DNA of 64,000 nucleotides from Pinus tabuliformis (taxonomy: Eukaryota; Streptophyta; Pinopsida; Pinales; Pinaceae). The stretch spans positions 517,308,102 through 517,372,101 of the forward strand of contig CM062805.1 in the NCBI GenBank assembly GCA_031772625.1. The letters are read 5' to 3'. Position numbers and translations under genes: made by a program. Positions within the stretch are counted from its first letter, which is position 1. Every line of letters begins with the position of its first letter. This document shows positions 46,055 through 57,689 of the stretch, piece after piece. Under the pieces are notes generated by a model, which was given only the letters and a program-made list of their open reading frames with translations, made no database searches and was not told the DNA's origin.

Positions 46055-46385
46055 GGGAGGAAGAAACAATCGAGGAATAAGGCAAAGGGCCAACTTTAGG
46101 ATCAACTGGAGGTTGATTTTGTCCAGTTGGAGGAGTACTTGATTGCGAAGAAATCACGACATTTTGAACCAAGGAGGTTGAAAACAACCATACTGGAAAG
46201 CCAATGGTAAATCCTGGAAGGGACAATGTAGCCATATATGGAGCACCAATATTTCCAAAAGAAGGAAAAGGACTAGGATTCCCATCAAAAGGAATTCCTT
46301 GATCGGTGGACTCCAGATTTGTTGCCATATGTTTCAACCTAATATCAACTAAGGAGCGAGTGTGGAGGATGTTATCCACGGTCAA
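46055..46385 (-). pseudogene. gag N-terminal part of the Tat-like element
   Basis: Minus-strand frame with RSLVDIRLKHMATNLESTDQ, then a Pro/Gly/Phe-rich stretch (FPSFGNIGAPYMATLSLPGF) and a QSSTPPTGQNQPPVDPK linker, running to the chromovirus insertion point at 46055. Low-complexity Pro-rich wording is common in such gags. Confidence 0.55.
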
Positions 46386-47755
46386 TTAATTTTATTTTAA
46401 TCAAAGTAACATAACAAAACAAAAAGGGATAATCTAGGCAAAAGGTTTACCAAGCAACTGTGAACTGCAGAATACCTCCTGGCGAACCAAGAAGTACGAG
46501 CAGGCAATCTCCCCGAGTGTTGTGTTCGGTGTATCATAGTGTACAAGAAGGCCAACTCGGTTACCTAAGGATGGATAGAAACCTAGTGTTGTCCTCCCAT
46601 ATATACCTGAAGGTACGTGGAGGACCAGTCCATATAAGCGTTGTCTAATGCAAAACCACACAGTGAGAGCATTCCCATATACTTTACGTACTATAACACC
46701 GCCCTATATACCTGAAGATACATGGACGAGCTACGATATACTGATGTACGTAGAATGAGGTATCACACTCGGGATGTATTTCAAACAAGTTAGCAACAAC
46801 TGCTTTGTTTTACGATGCCCAAACACGTCTCTAGCCTAGACCTCTAAATGTTTTTCGTTAGGTGACAATGTTCCATGAGGTAAATTCAGATAAATTTTAA
46901 GTTGATCTTCTTTAGAATTTTCCTTTCAAAGTTCACCACATGATGTATGTTTTCAATTCCTAAAATGCAACTAATATGATAAGCATTATTTTCATTCAAT
47001 TTAACAATGAAAACCTTAGCTAGTAGGGATAGAGCAATCAGATCTTTGACAAAGAGCAAAGAGCACAACTAATGCAATTTCCCTAGCTATTCCTTTCAAG
47101 CATTCACAAACTACAATATGAATGATGCAAGTCTTTCTTTTTGAATCTCTTAATGTTATGATGAACAAAAAAGGAAATATGCACATACAATCAATCAATC
47201 TTTCATAAGAACGAAGACTTTGACGACATTTCTATTTCGAAGGAAAAGAAGACTTTACGACCCTTTCTTTCGAACAAAGATTAATCAACTGTATTCTAAC
47301 TTTGACTATAGACTGATAATGACAAAGAAAACATTTAAGAAACATTAATCAATCAAGTCAAAGTAGGGCTAGACAAGGAGATAGAAATTTGTTCTCTGAG
47401 ACATGACATTTATTGATCAATCAGCAAGCAAACAAATAGAGAAAAGTTGGCAAAAACACTTTCCAGAGGTGGGAATTTTACCTAAGGTTGATCAACGCAG
47501 GTAAAAGAGGGCCTAAATGCACTTCAGATCATTGTCTCTCACTCAAGGGTGCTCTGCAGAGCACTGTCCCCTGACCAAGCCTGTGCTAATTTCTGAGAGG
47601 CCACTCAAGAGTCATCTAACCTCAAATTTTGACCAAAATTCAATGAAAAAATGTTGAAATAGAGTCAATGAACACAAGTAAGGTCTACAAGAATGTCTTA
47701 GGAGGCATATAAGCTACTAGGAAAGGTGATAGTTTCCCCAGTGGAGTCGCCAATT
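46386..47755 (-). other. 5' leader and primer-binding site of the Tat-like element
   Basis: Against the 5' LTR lies TTGGCGACTCCACTGGGG (plus 47738-47755 in complement), the tRNA-Arg-like primer site. The rest, about 1.3 kb, shows no family domain. CCTGAAGGTACGTGGAGG and CCTGAAGATACATGGACG (46608 and 46709) are a short imperfect repeat. Confidence 0.6.
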
Positions 47756-48790
47756 TGTTTTGGAGAATTTAGCTTCTATGAATAAATATTAATTCACTAG
47801 ACAAGTAGCTATGCCTAGAACAACAATTTAAAGTGTTTTAGACTTTTCCTATAAGCAATAGATAAGAAGAGAGGATATAAGGCCTACATGTAGATCCGCT
47901 TTCCTCTAGTCTCCCTTGTATCGATTTCATCACTCCTTCCCGTACTTAATTTGCTTGAGAAGTACCCTAAACACAACAGAAGACAAAAGTTGATCAAAGC
48001 ATATGATCCATTGAATATAAATGAAAGGAATCAGAAGAAATTCATACATATAAGCATTATGAAAGAACACAACATATGGAAAAAATGTTCAAACACTTTA
48101 TTAGATAGAAGAAGGAATTACAACCATTGGTGTCTGATTCAAAGCCATTCCTCCAGCTTGGATCCCATCCACATCACATCGAAAGCATGACAAACTTGTA
48201 GCATCAGAATACTTGCTTCAAAGCCAAATCTCATAGTAGCATTATCTCCTTACAATCCAACATAGTCCAACCCCCGATCACTTAGATGAGTGGCTAATTT
48301 ATAGGAAGATGAAGGAGGTTTTTTCATTAATGGTGGCATTGAATGGCCTTCCATACTTAGAATTAGTTCCATGGAGGAAGGGATGAGAGGAAAGGATGCA
48401 CCTTAACTCATTCCTCATCCATTTTCATGCTCATAGGAGTTGATAAGTCAGGGAAACTTCTAGATGACTCCAAAAGATAAGAATATTCCCCAAACCCTAT
48501 GTGAATTTCACTCATTCTTGCCCAATGCAGGTGAAAGGAAGCCTAAGTGCTCTACAGAGAACCCTGGCAGTGGACTTAACTGCTCTGCAACGCACCTTCA
48601 TAAGGGCTTACCTATGCTGGTCCCTTTAGAGGCTATTTTTGGATGTCTTCAAGTCATGAAACTGTTTGGGAAGGGGGCACTCAAAGGGGTGACTTGTTTA
48701 GGGAATGAAGAAACTAAAATTAGGGTTTGATGAGCACTAAAGCACTGATCTGAATGTTGGGATTTGATGTGCCGAAATAGATCTGTAACA
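47756..48790 (-). repeat. 5' LTR of the Tat-like element
   Basis: 1035 bp, plus strand TGTTTTGGAGAATTTAGC...ATCTGTAACA, followed by the target duplication TCTAT. It carries about 50 bp near 47840-47895 that the other LTR lacks. Confidence 0.9.
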
Positions 48791-51420
48791 TCTATATCTA
48801 ATCCTTCCATATGAATAACATGACCATAAAAAATAGGTTAGTATCAAGGAGGAAATCTTCTTTGAGGAATTGTCTTCCAAGTTTTTTCCTGCGAGTCTTG
48901 ATCTCTTGATTTAGATGAGAGATGTATCTGTTTGGTAGATTTTGCATATCCATCTTATTTAATTATCACAGAAGGACTCGAATTATTTTTGATTTTTTCT
49001 TTGTAACCACGACTAGTCTTTTCGCTGTATGATCATTGGGTGCTGATGAGTTTGTCCAAAGTCTTTTAACTGTTGGCATAGTTTTGAAATTTTTTTCCAT
49101 TTTTTACTTCCTTTCATAGAGCAACTATTTCATCTTCCAATGCTTCTCTCTCCTTGTTGCTTTCCTTTACTTCTTTCCTAAGTGATTCTTCAATTCGTTT
49201 GTATTCTTCAACCTTGATTTTAAGATTGAGGACCTTTTCCCTTTCTGTCTTCAATTCATCTTCAAGAGTGTTAACATGCTTCTTTTCAGCCTTGAGCTCT
49301 TTGATAACCTTTATTACTTCGTTTTTAAATTCAACTTCAGTCATTTCTTCTTCTTCGTCTCCTTCTTTGTCAGGTGCCTCTTGTTTATTTGGCTTGGCCA
49401 TAAATAATTCTCTTCCATTGAATTCTTATTCATTATCACTATATTCCTCGGATGAGGAATTATCTTCTTTGGAGAAGAAACTTTTCTTAAACCATTTCTT
49501 CTTGCTTTTCTTGTTGAACTTCTTAGGACTTTTATTCCCTTTCGCAACACCCTCATTTTTGTGAGGACATTTGGTTGCAAAATGCCCAACCTCGCCACAA
49601 TCCAAACATATTAATTGAAGTTTACCTTTGAATTTTCCTATACATGTTCTCATTTTCCGCGTGAAGTAGGAAAAGTATTTATGTGAGAATTCTTATTCAA
49701 CTTCTTCCTTTTCTTCATCCTTACAATTGCAAGTTTTTTCTTTCGGAGTTTTCTTGTCCTTACTATTCTTCTTGGATGTGGAAAATGTTGTTTCTTAGTG
49801 AGATGTGCCATCCTCTTCTTCAATCCTCATTTCATATGCCGTAAGAATTCCATGCAATTCATCTATGCTGAGATTGGTTAGACTTGATCTATCTTCCAAG
49901 ATAGATACCTTAGGGTTAAATCTTGCTGGCAAGGTTATGAGGATCTTTCAGACAACAATTTTTGTTTCAACAGGTTCTCCAAAACCTTCCAATGTATTTT
50001 TTGTTTAATCAACACGATGAAAGTATGTAGCAATATCTTCATCTTCCCTCATTTTGAGTTGCTCAAAATTTTCCCTGAAAATTTGAAGCTTTGCTTCTTT
50101 CACCTTTGAGTCACCTACATATATATTTTCAAGCTTGCCCCATACCTCTTTAGCAGTTTTGCAACTCAATACCTTAAGATAAAAAAATTTGATAAGCCCA
50201 TTGATAATAAGATATTTATAATTTGCATCATATGCCATATTTTTCTTACCTTGTTCATCTTGAGTCAGTGTGAAGCCTTTGTCAACGATTTCCCATACTT
50301 CGTATCCTTGCGCCAGCAAATGAACCTACATTCTTCCAGTCCAAAGTTCATAGTTATTTCCATTGAACAAAGGAAATCTATTCTCAGTATACACCATGAT
50401 CTCCTTGTAGTTGTTAGATTGCTTTTGAAGGAACCAAGCTGTGATACCAATTGTTGGAAATACTTAGAGGTGGGGTGAATCAATATTCCTCAGTAATTAG
50501 CACTTTTAAATCTTTTCAGAGCATTAGTTAATCTTCAATTATTATTAATGTTTATGTAGTAATAACAGTAAATAAAAGAACACAGTAGGCACAAGAGTTT
50601 TAGGTGGAAAACCCCCTCTGGGTCAAAAACCACAAAATGATTTTCTACTAAATTCTTTAATCTTCAGCCCCAACTAAGATGAAAGCAACAACTTCATAGA
50701 ATTCTAAAAAATCATTCTTCTCCATCTCCCACTGGAAGGATGTCCCAATGCCCCGGTTTCCTCTGTAATCAACTGAATGGATGCCCCAACACCTTAGCGA
50801 GTCACAACTCGCGCTAGCACCACCCTACTGCCCTGAAGTGTTCACATGACCCAACTTTCTGGTGACTTCATACAATTGCCTAACACCTCCGTGCCACCCT
50901 ATAGTGATTGAAATAAGATAACACTGTGGATTCCCAAACTAGGGACAAAAATCCATGATACAATAATATGTACAATGATTTTTGTGTACTTGACTAAATA
51001 CCGAATCATTCTATGACCTACAACCCAACCACGAAATCATCCCAACAATGACTCCTATAGCTCCCAACACTGCCTCTTCAACTCTAGGCAGAATGACTCT
51101 TTTACAATCTTTACAATGATGACTCTTTTACAACTTTACAATGATGACTCTTGGCCTTAACAATACTTCATGATACTTGGATGGCTGTCATGTCTTCAAG
51201 GGTGTCCCGCTGCAATGCTTCCTTTGATTTGATACTTCTGGTCTTGAATTCTCGCTTGATGTTGTACTTGAAGCTTCTTCTACCTGCATGCAAATTTTTC
51301 TCGGTGAAACCAATCCCAAAACAAAACAAAATACCCTTCAACTTACCTCTACCTGCAAAACACATGTAAGTGCATAATAATGAATAAATACAAATTAAAA
51401 TTTCAATGTGTACCTAAAGT
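48791..51420 (-). mobile_element. SIRE-like Ty1/copia, 5' part (outer level of the nest)
   Basis: Resumes the element that stops at 35160. Minus strand from the right: an LTR whose inner end is at 50452 (plus TGTTGGAAATAC), a Met-type primer-binding site TTGGTATCACAGCTTGG (50434-50450), gag N-terminus (GYEVWEIVDKGFTLTQDEQG, KTAKEVWGKLENIYVGDSKV, about 50310-50080), knuckle CLDCGEVGHFATKC (about 49615), a Lys/Ser/Glu-rich linker, and a long coiled coil (49401-49114; ELKAEKKHVNTLEDELKTER). Text near 48900 (HLNQEIKTRRKK) leads to the insertion point. The outer LTR edge is not clear. Broken, several breaks. Confidence 0.72.
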
Positions 51421-51930
51421 GTGCTTGTCACTTTTGTTGTTGACTTGTTGCAGCAGTAGAAAAAGACTCCCACTCTTGATATAGGCCTGGACTCTATGCA
51501 AGACTATATCCAAAACTGGCCTAAAGATATATACAATAAAAACTGATGACAGACCCTAGGCTTGTGATGGACCAAGTTCTAAGTACAACAACATAGACCA
51601 TCATATCAACTATGACAAGACAGGTAACATGAACTTATAACATTATATAGATTTAGCAGACTTAGTGTAGCATCAAGAATATGTAGAATCAAATGTGTAG
51701 TATCAAGAATAGGAAATCCAAAATTTGGTATCAAAACTAACTATGACATATAGAGACATAGAGATATAATCAAGACCTTGTATATACTTACGTTGTCGTA
51801 CCAAAACATATGTCAGAGATGATACTCAAAATTCAAATGTAAACACTAATCATACATACCTTGCTATAGGGGACTTACCTTAACTGTTGATGTGTGGTCC
51901 TTACTGCAGTGATCCTTGAATGCATGTTTC
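51421..51930. other. Unassigned DNA
   Basis: About 500 bp without a recognised domain; may belong to the outer LTR of the SIRE-like element or to the element carrying the next leader fragment. Confidence 0.4.
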
Positions 51931-52490
51931 TTCTTGCCTTCTAGGAGCTCGATATTGAATCTGTTGTATCTATGTAATTTTGAATCTGCAGGGTCTGAAT
52001 GTTTGTCCTATGATATCCCTCTAAGTCTTATTTACAACCACATAGGTCTGATTAATATTGGATTCTTCAACAAAGAGTTATGCCCAATATCCCATGATGA
52101 CCTAATTATATACCGATTCCGTAGAGAGAAATTGTACGAAGTGCCATGTGACACTGTTGCAACCGTTGGCCTTGAAAACGATACTTGAAAAACTAAATTC
52201 TATCCTCTTTCTGTCACTATTTATGAAATTTGAATCCAATGCTCAAAGAGAAAGTTTTGACCTGACGTCACCTGTTTGACATGGAATTTTGGAGCCTTCA
52301 AAAACCCTAAATTCCTCAGATCATATATCCAAAAATATAGTGAACAAAGATCTAAAATTCCATCACGATGTTCATCATGATTTCGGCTCAAATGGATTTT
52401 AGTTTTAGCTTCAGAATATTTGCATAAAAAACGTTATAGTGAAAATTCCACGATGACCTGTTTGAAGCCACAAAATCCCTACTAGAGGAG
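51931..52490 (-). mobile_element. Chromovirus leader fragment (second copy)
   Basis: It follows 45150-45700 of the chromovirus leader almost throughout: both contain GGAGCT(T/C)GATATTGAATCTG near one end and TATAGTGAAAA(T)TCCACGATGACCTG-type wording near the other, with many matching words between (GAAGAGTTATGCC / AAAGAGTTATGCCC; AATCCAATGCTCA). No gag or LTR is seen with it. It is diverged, so it comes from an older or related copy. Confidence 0.75.
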
Positions 52491-52717
52491 GATATGAGGG
52501 TCGCTATTTATATGAATGTATTGAGTTGAGAGAGTCCTCAAAAAGTGAACATTGGAGGGATCTTAGGAGAAAAATAACATTATTGATTATTGACTATTCA
52601 ATGACCACAACCAATTATGAGTGCGATGCTACAACCCCACAAGGTTTTAGCCCACTAACTAGGGTTACTAATGTAAAACACGAATATCTCTCAAACCGTG
52701 AAGAATTACGTGGCGTG
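52491..52717. other. Unassigned DNA before the Athila-like LTR
   Basis: 227 bp, no coding region or element ends I can support. Confidence 0.4.
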
Positions 52718-54819
52718 TGATGAGCCTCATAAATGGGTAATTATATGGGCTCATTTTACCTACTAAACTAGTCAAATCAACCATTATATTAGCTTATTGT
52801 ATGATTTTTTGATTATATTTATGCTTATAGGGTGAGTTGAGTTAGTTATTATGCCATGTGGTCTAACATGTATTTAATACAGATTATTGATGGATTTCGA
52901 GGTCAAAGTCAAGGATCTAGTGGCCAAACTGTAGCAATAACTAGAAGTGAATAGAGGAGAGGACTTATAGGAGGGAATATCCCTTATTTATTTCTCCTCA
53001 CTTCGAATTCCCCTTCATTCAGCTCAGATTACACGCAGCCAAATCATACACTAGAAGGAAGCCGAGCAAGTGGAAGATGATTGAGAGTTATCTCGAGTTT
53101 TGGGAGCCAAGCCTCCCTAATTTTAAGGAAGCTGTTGGTAGCTTTAGATGTATAAGTAGAGAGGCCTAGGGCCTAAATAGGGTCAACTTTTTTCTTATGT
53201 AAACTCTGCTCAAATTTCGAGCTCACTATTTTATGACAGTTTTATGTAATCTGGCTATATTTTGATAATGGAGATGGAATCCTTTTTGAGATAGCACTAA
53301 GTTACCTCAGAGGGCTGAAGCTCTTGGGTTAGGGCCCAATCCAAGTAGCCAAGCTCCTATTTACTTGTATTTTTATGCTTTACTTCAGTTTGTAGATTAG
53401 TTTACTGTTAGATGTATTTCTTTTATGGTTAAGAATAGGTTGCTTTTGATGATTTAGTAGTTTGCTTCCATTTGTGCTTTCTGTAGAAGGTTAAGCAGTG
53501 ATCAGAGAAGATTCAAAAGGCTAGCAGCAGTGCCTTGGCCTCTCTTCCTCCCTCTGGGATTATGATTTGAGGCAAAGACTCTCTTGTTGCCCCAAAAACA
53601 CAGATTTTCCTCATTCCTAGGACTTCTAGTGTTTGCAACTCTCTAGTAGGTTCATAGTCTAGTTTTGCTTTGCTGTATATCTTCTTTATCAAGTTAACTT
53701 CCTGATTTACAATAGTCCTTTTTTATTCTTTCCTTTCTTGCAGCATTTCCCAACATTTCCTTCTATGCATCATAGTTTAGGCCATTTTAATGTAAAACTT
53801 TGTTTTTCCTAGGATGCATTCATTTCAATGGTTGCTTGATTTTCTTAGTTTCTATGTGACAGATATCTTCTAGCAGTAGGCTAGCTTACCAACAATCACA
53901 CCCGCCATATGATTCATGCCCTATGGGTTTCCCAAACCTCACTTCAATTTTTCCTTAGTTTCCTTCATTTTTCATAGAACTTCTTCCTCTCTCCTTGAGA
54001 AAACCCAATCATATTTCTCTCTCTTGGTGATTCATGGTAGACCTTAGGTGCCCTAACACCTCATTCCAACCTTCATCCACCTTTTCCATCCACTCTCACA
54101 CCCTCAGAACAACAAAAATTTCTCTTGGCCTCCTCTTGTAGGCCTCCTATAGTTACCCTGTTTTCCTCCTGTAGTTTTCCTGTGTCCTCCTGTAGTTTTT
54201 CCTGTAGGCTTTCTTTTGAAGGCTGAGTGTGGGAAAAGCCTCTATAAGGCCACCTAATACCTCATAGGACCCATCCACAACATCCTACATCATCCCGGGC
54301 TCCAAAACCACCCTCTAACGCCACCTGTTTGCTGCCACACTCACACACAATAAATTAAATGCATGTTAAATTCACATAAAAACACACAAAAATCCAAAAA
54401 TATGTTTTTTGCTTATTTACTTCCAGAAATAGCATGGTTAGATGTTGTTTACTTCCTTGAGTAGGTAATGTCATTCATTTTATGGCTTTCATAGTGTTTT
54501 TGGCAAAAGTAGAATTAGCATGTTAATTAGGGTTTACTAGGTTACTTTACATTCCAGTCTTTCTCCCTTCTGTAGTTAGAATAACATCTGTACAGTAATC
54601 TCTCTTTCCTTTCATCATACATAGAGCTTCTTTTGAAATCTATAGAAGTTGGCTTGAGCTCCTAGTGATCTTGCGCCGGTTGACCAAGTGACAACTTGCA
54701 GCGAGAACTAGTACTTGTGCATACAACATTGACGCTTCCAAGTTTGTTACCGGGTTGATAAAAGTAAAGTTGGAAGTCCAGGAGTTGTAGCATTCTTGCT
54801 GCAATACTCGCACTCACCA
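52718..54819 (+). repeat. 5' LTR of the Athila-like element
   Basis: About 2.1 kb, ends TGATGAG...CTCACCA, which are near-inverted repeats of each other. A TATA-like TGTATAAGTAGAG lies near 53148. Words CTCCTGTAG and TTCCTGTAG repeat at 54140-54215. The left end is inferred from the inverted terminus; the right end is fixed by the primer-binding site. Confidence 0.7.
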
Positions 54820-55374
54820 CTTTTTGGCGCTGTTGCCTGGGAAGCGTCAGAGTATTCTGTGATTACTGCTTTCTTCTATTTCCTATTGCAACATTATACT
54901 AATAGTTTGTTTCACCAAAAATAGACTAGTCATCTATTTTTTTTTCATTTCTGCATTTCCTTGCTTTCCTTTTCAATTCTGAAAATTTCCATTTAGCAAG
55001 TTTTGTTTCAGCTAGTTGCAGTTTGTTTTGTTCAATCACAATTTTAGTTTCTACAGGTACTTTCAGTGCGGGGAAAAAGAAACAAAAACCAACCAAAAAG
55101 ATTTCCTTTCATGCATCGTAGGAATAGAGATAACTCAAGAAATTTTTTGCCCAACACCCCCACTGCTTCACATAGCCAACCTTCTCTCTTCTTTGGTGGC
55201 TGCACTCAAGAAAAACCCTTACGTGAAAAACCAGAAATATTTGAAGAACCTATAGGGGAAGAAGAAGAAGAAAACATTCCTCCTAAGCCAATGGCTGAAA
55301 ACTAAAATGCTAGGGGAAATGGAGAGATAATAGAGGGTACCTTCCCCATTCGGGAGACCAACAGGGACACCAAA
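54820..55374 (+). other. Primer-binding site, leader and start of gag of the Athila-like element
   Basis: The primer site is at 54821-54840. A frame beginning near 55066 (MRGKRNKNQPKRFPF, later GEEEEENIPPKPMAEN) is basic then acidic, like Athila gag N-termini, and leads into the capsid text. Confidence 0.6.
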
Positions 55375-57037
55375 ATGAAGAATATAAGTCCTTCAACCCT
55401 ACCTCACTTCCATGGTTTGACTACAAAAGATCCTGACACATTCTTGTTCGAGTTTGCTGTCATCTGTCGAACTTATGATTATGCAGAAGACGGGCAAAAG
55501 TTGAAATTGTTCCCTTCTACTCTCAAGGACACAACATTGCACTGTTTCATGGGATTACTTGGCAATAGCATCACAACTTGGGCTCAGATGCAGCAGGCCT
55601 TTAACGACAAGTATCGAGACTATTGTAGGTCAAAGGATACTAAAGAAAAAATCTTCTGAATTACCATGGGAAGTGATGAGTCCCCAAAAGACTATGAAGA
55701 GAGGTTCCAGCTCAGTTACAAAAGGGCCAGCTGTACACTTGAACCTGAGTCTCTGAAGTTGGTCCTGCTTAGTGGAATTCAGGAAGACCTTTTAGACACC
55801 CTCCATCTACTAGCCAGGGAGACATCTACCAACTATCCTATGAGGACATCAAGACTATTTTTCGAAACCACTCTAGAGCAGCTAGAAAGAAAGGTAGAGG
55901 GAGTCAACCCATAGCCAGTACCTCTTCTTCCAATTCATCCATTAAAGGTGAAATTGGAAACATGCTGGACGACTTCAAGAGTGAGATGTTGCAGAGTCTT
56001 GCCATGCAAATGGATACCTTAAATATCAAAAGAAAACAAGAGGAAGCAGAGAGGGCTTTGGCCATTTTTTCCCTAGATGCACCAGGAGGCATCCTAGGAA
56101 TGAATGCCTATTGAACTCTATAGAGGTTTGTTCAGTCTGTGAAGAAGATCATTCTACAGATAAGTGCCCTTCCTTGCCCGGACTTAAAGCTGTATACCAA
56201 GGGGTCGAAGGAGTCACTGAACCAATCTATTACATAAACCAAAGGAGACCGCATGGACCTAGACCATATTGGCAGGGGATGCAAGGGACATCTCAAGCAT
56301 ACTACAACCCGAACCAAGTCACCTCCATACCTTCTTGGGGCCCTCCTGCTCATCCTTCCTGGTCCATGCCTCCTCCTCGGTATTTCCCATCTCAATATCA
56401 CACCCAACCAGCCACCCATTCATTTCATTCCTATGCTCAGTTGCAACCTCAGTGGAATGCATCTCATAAGGGGTGGAGGCCCCAATACAACTCTCTTCCC
56501 GCTCTTTTGCCTCCATCACCTGCCCAACCATAACTGTTACCTTCTACTCCACCAAGGAAACCCCAAATGCCTGCCCAGCCAAATCCAAACCTGAATAACA
56601 GACAGGCTCAACAAGTGTATAGTGGGGAACCATCATGCCCAACTTATGCTGTGGAGATTCAAGAAATTAACTTGCGATCCGGGAAAGTTTTCCCAGATAG
56701 CCAGCCTCCACCCAGGGAGGTTAAGGAAGATAAAGAGGAAAGTGAACCTAAAGCAAATCCACCCTTTCCTGAGACACTATCCATGACAATCCAGCCTACC
56801 CCAGAAGACACTAAACTCCTGGGAGAATTGAAACATTTATGTGTGAAGATACCACTTCTCCAAGCCATAAAAGATGTGCCTATCTACAATAGGTTGATCA
56901 AAGAGAAGTGCTTTAGGCATCCAGGAAGGTGCAAGAGAGATGCCCCAACCATTAATGTCATAGGACAACTGTCTGACCTGATGTTTATGGTAGACAATCT
57001 GTCCAAAATATCTGGACCTTGGAAGCCTAGTAGTTGA
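55375..57037 (+). pseudogene. gag region of the Athila-like element
   Basis: Capsid wording: LPHFHGLTTKDPDTFLFEF, then KLKLFPSTLKDTTLHCFMGL and ITTWAQMQQAFNDKYRD, the retrotransposon-gag fold, followed by ESPKDYEERFQLSYKRA. A Cys/His unit CSVCEEDHSTDKC lies at about 56130-56170, then a Pro/Tyr/His-rich linker (56250-56530). The part from 56650 (NLRSGKVFPDSQPPPREVKE) and HLCVKIPLLQAIKDVPIYNR is the stretch that precedes protease in Athila elements. Confidence 0.8.
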
Positions 57038-57049
57038 TGTCCACATCAA

Positions 57050-57557
57050 TGGCACAATGATCCCCCATACCTTGATTGATTTGGGAGCTGCCATTAATGT
57101 GATGACAAAGGACACAATGCTCAAACTTAACCTCCAGGGCTCCTTGAGGAAGACCATGACAGTGCTATAACTAGCAAACTGCTCCACAGTGACTCCTGAG
57201 GGGATTATGGAAGATGTGATGGTCTCCATTGATTCTTGGGAGTACCCTGCCGATTTCTTAGTTCTCCAGCCTAAGGAAAAGCTCACTGGGTATCCTCTCA
57301 TTATGGGAAGACCCTGGTTGGCTAGAGCTGATGCCTACATCAGCTGCCGTGCTGGGAACATGACCATAAAGAACGGGCACATGTCCAAGCAGTTAATCCT
57401 ATATCCTCCCGCCCAAACCTTGCTAGAACATGATCTACCTCTCTGGTTGGAGGAAGAGGATGAGGATGAAATTCATTCTGCACCACTTTGTGCATTAGAA
57501 ATCTCCATTGGAGGAAAACTGCAAGATGAGGATGATATAATTGAAAATTTGATTTAG
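57050..57557 (+). pseudogene. Aspartic protease region of the Athila-like element
   Basis: Protease wording GTMIPHTLIDLGAAINVMTK (about 57051-57110), then LANCSTVTPEGIMEDVMVSI and GYPLIMGRPWLARADAYISC, the standard Athila PR order. An acidic linker (EEEDEDEIH) follows. Confidence 0.78.
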
Positions 57558-57689
57558 AATCCATCTCCCAGTGTATCACCATTAGAAGACATAGTAAGAG
57601 AAACCCAAAACAACCCTTCAAATGATCTTTGTGTGGCTGACCCTACTTTCCTATGTGTTAAAAATATAGAGTTCAGCCCATAAAGAACC

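Larger units (their letters stand above)
35161..48790 (-). mobile_element. Tat/Ogre-like Ty3/gypsy element, gag-protease only, hosting a nested chromovirus
   Basis: Bounded by direct LTRs 35161-36148 and 47756-48790 and by a perfect 5-bp target duplication TCTAT (35156-35160 and 48791-48795). Read on the minus strand: 5' LTR, primer-binding site TTGGCGACTCCACTGGGG (tRNA-Arg-like, as in Tat/Ogre elements), leader, gag (split by the chromovirus), protease, two minisatellite arrays, a long 3' non-coding part, and a polypurine tract TTTAGGGGGCAGC against the 3' LTR. No reverse transcriptase or integrase is seen, so it would depend on a partner. Without the 5.85-kb insert it is about 7.8 kb. LTRs differ by roughly 9% by eye plus one ~50-bp length difference, so it is old. 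Broken, a handful of breaks. Confidence 0.88.
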
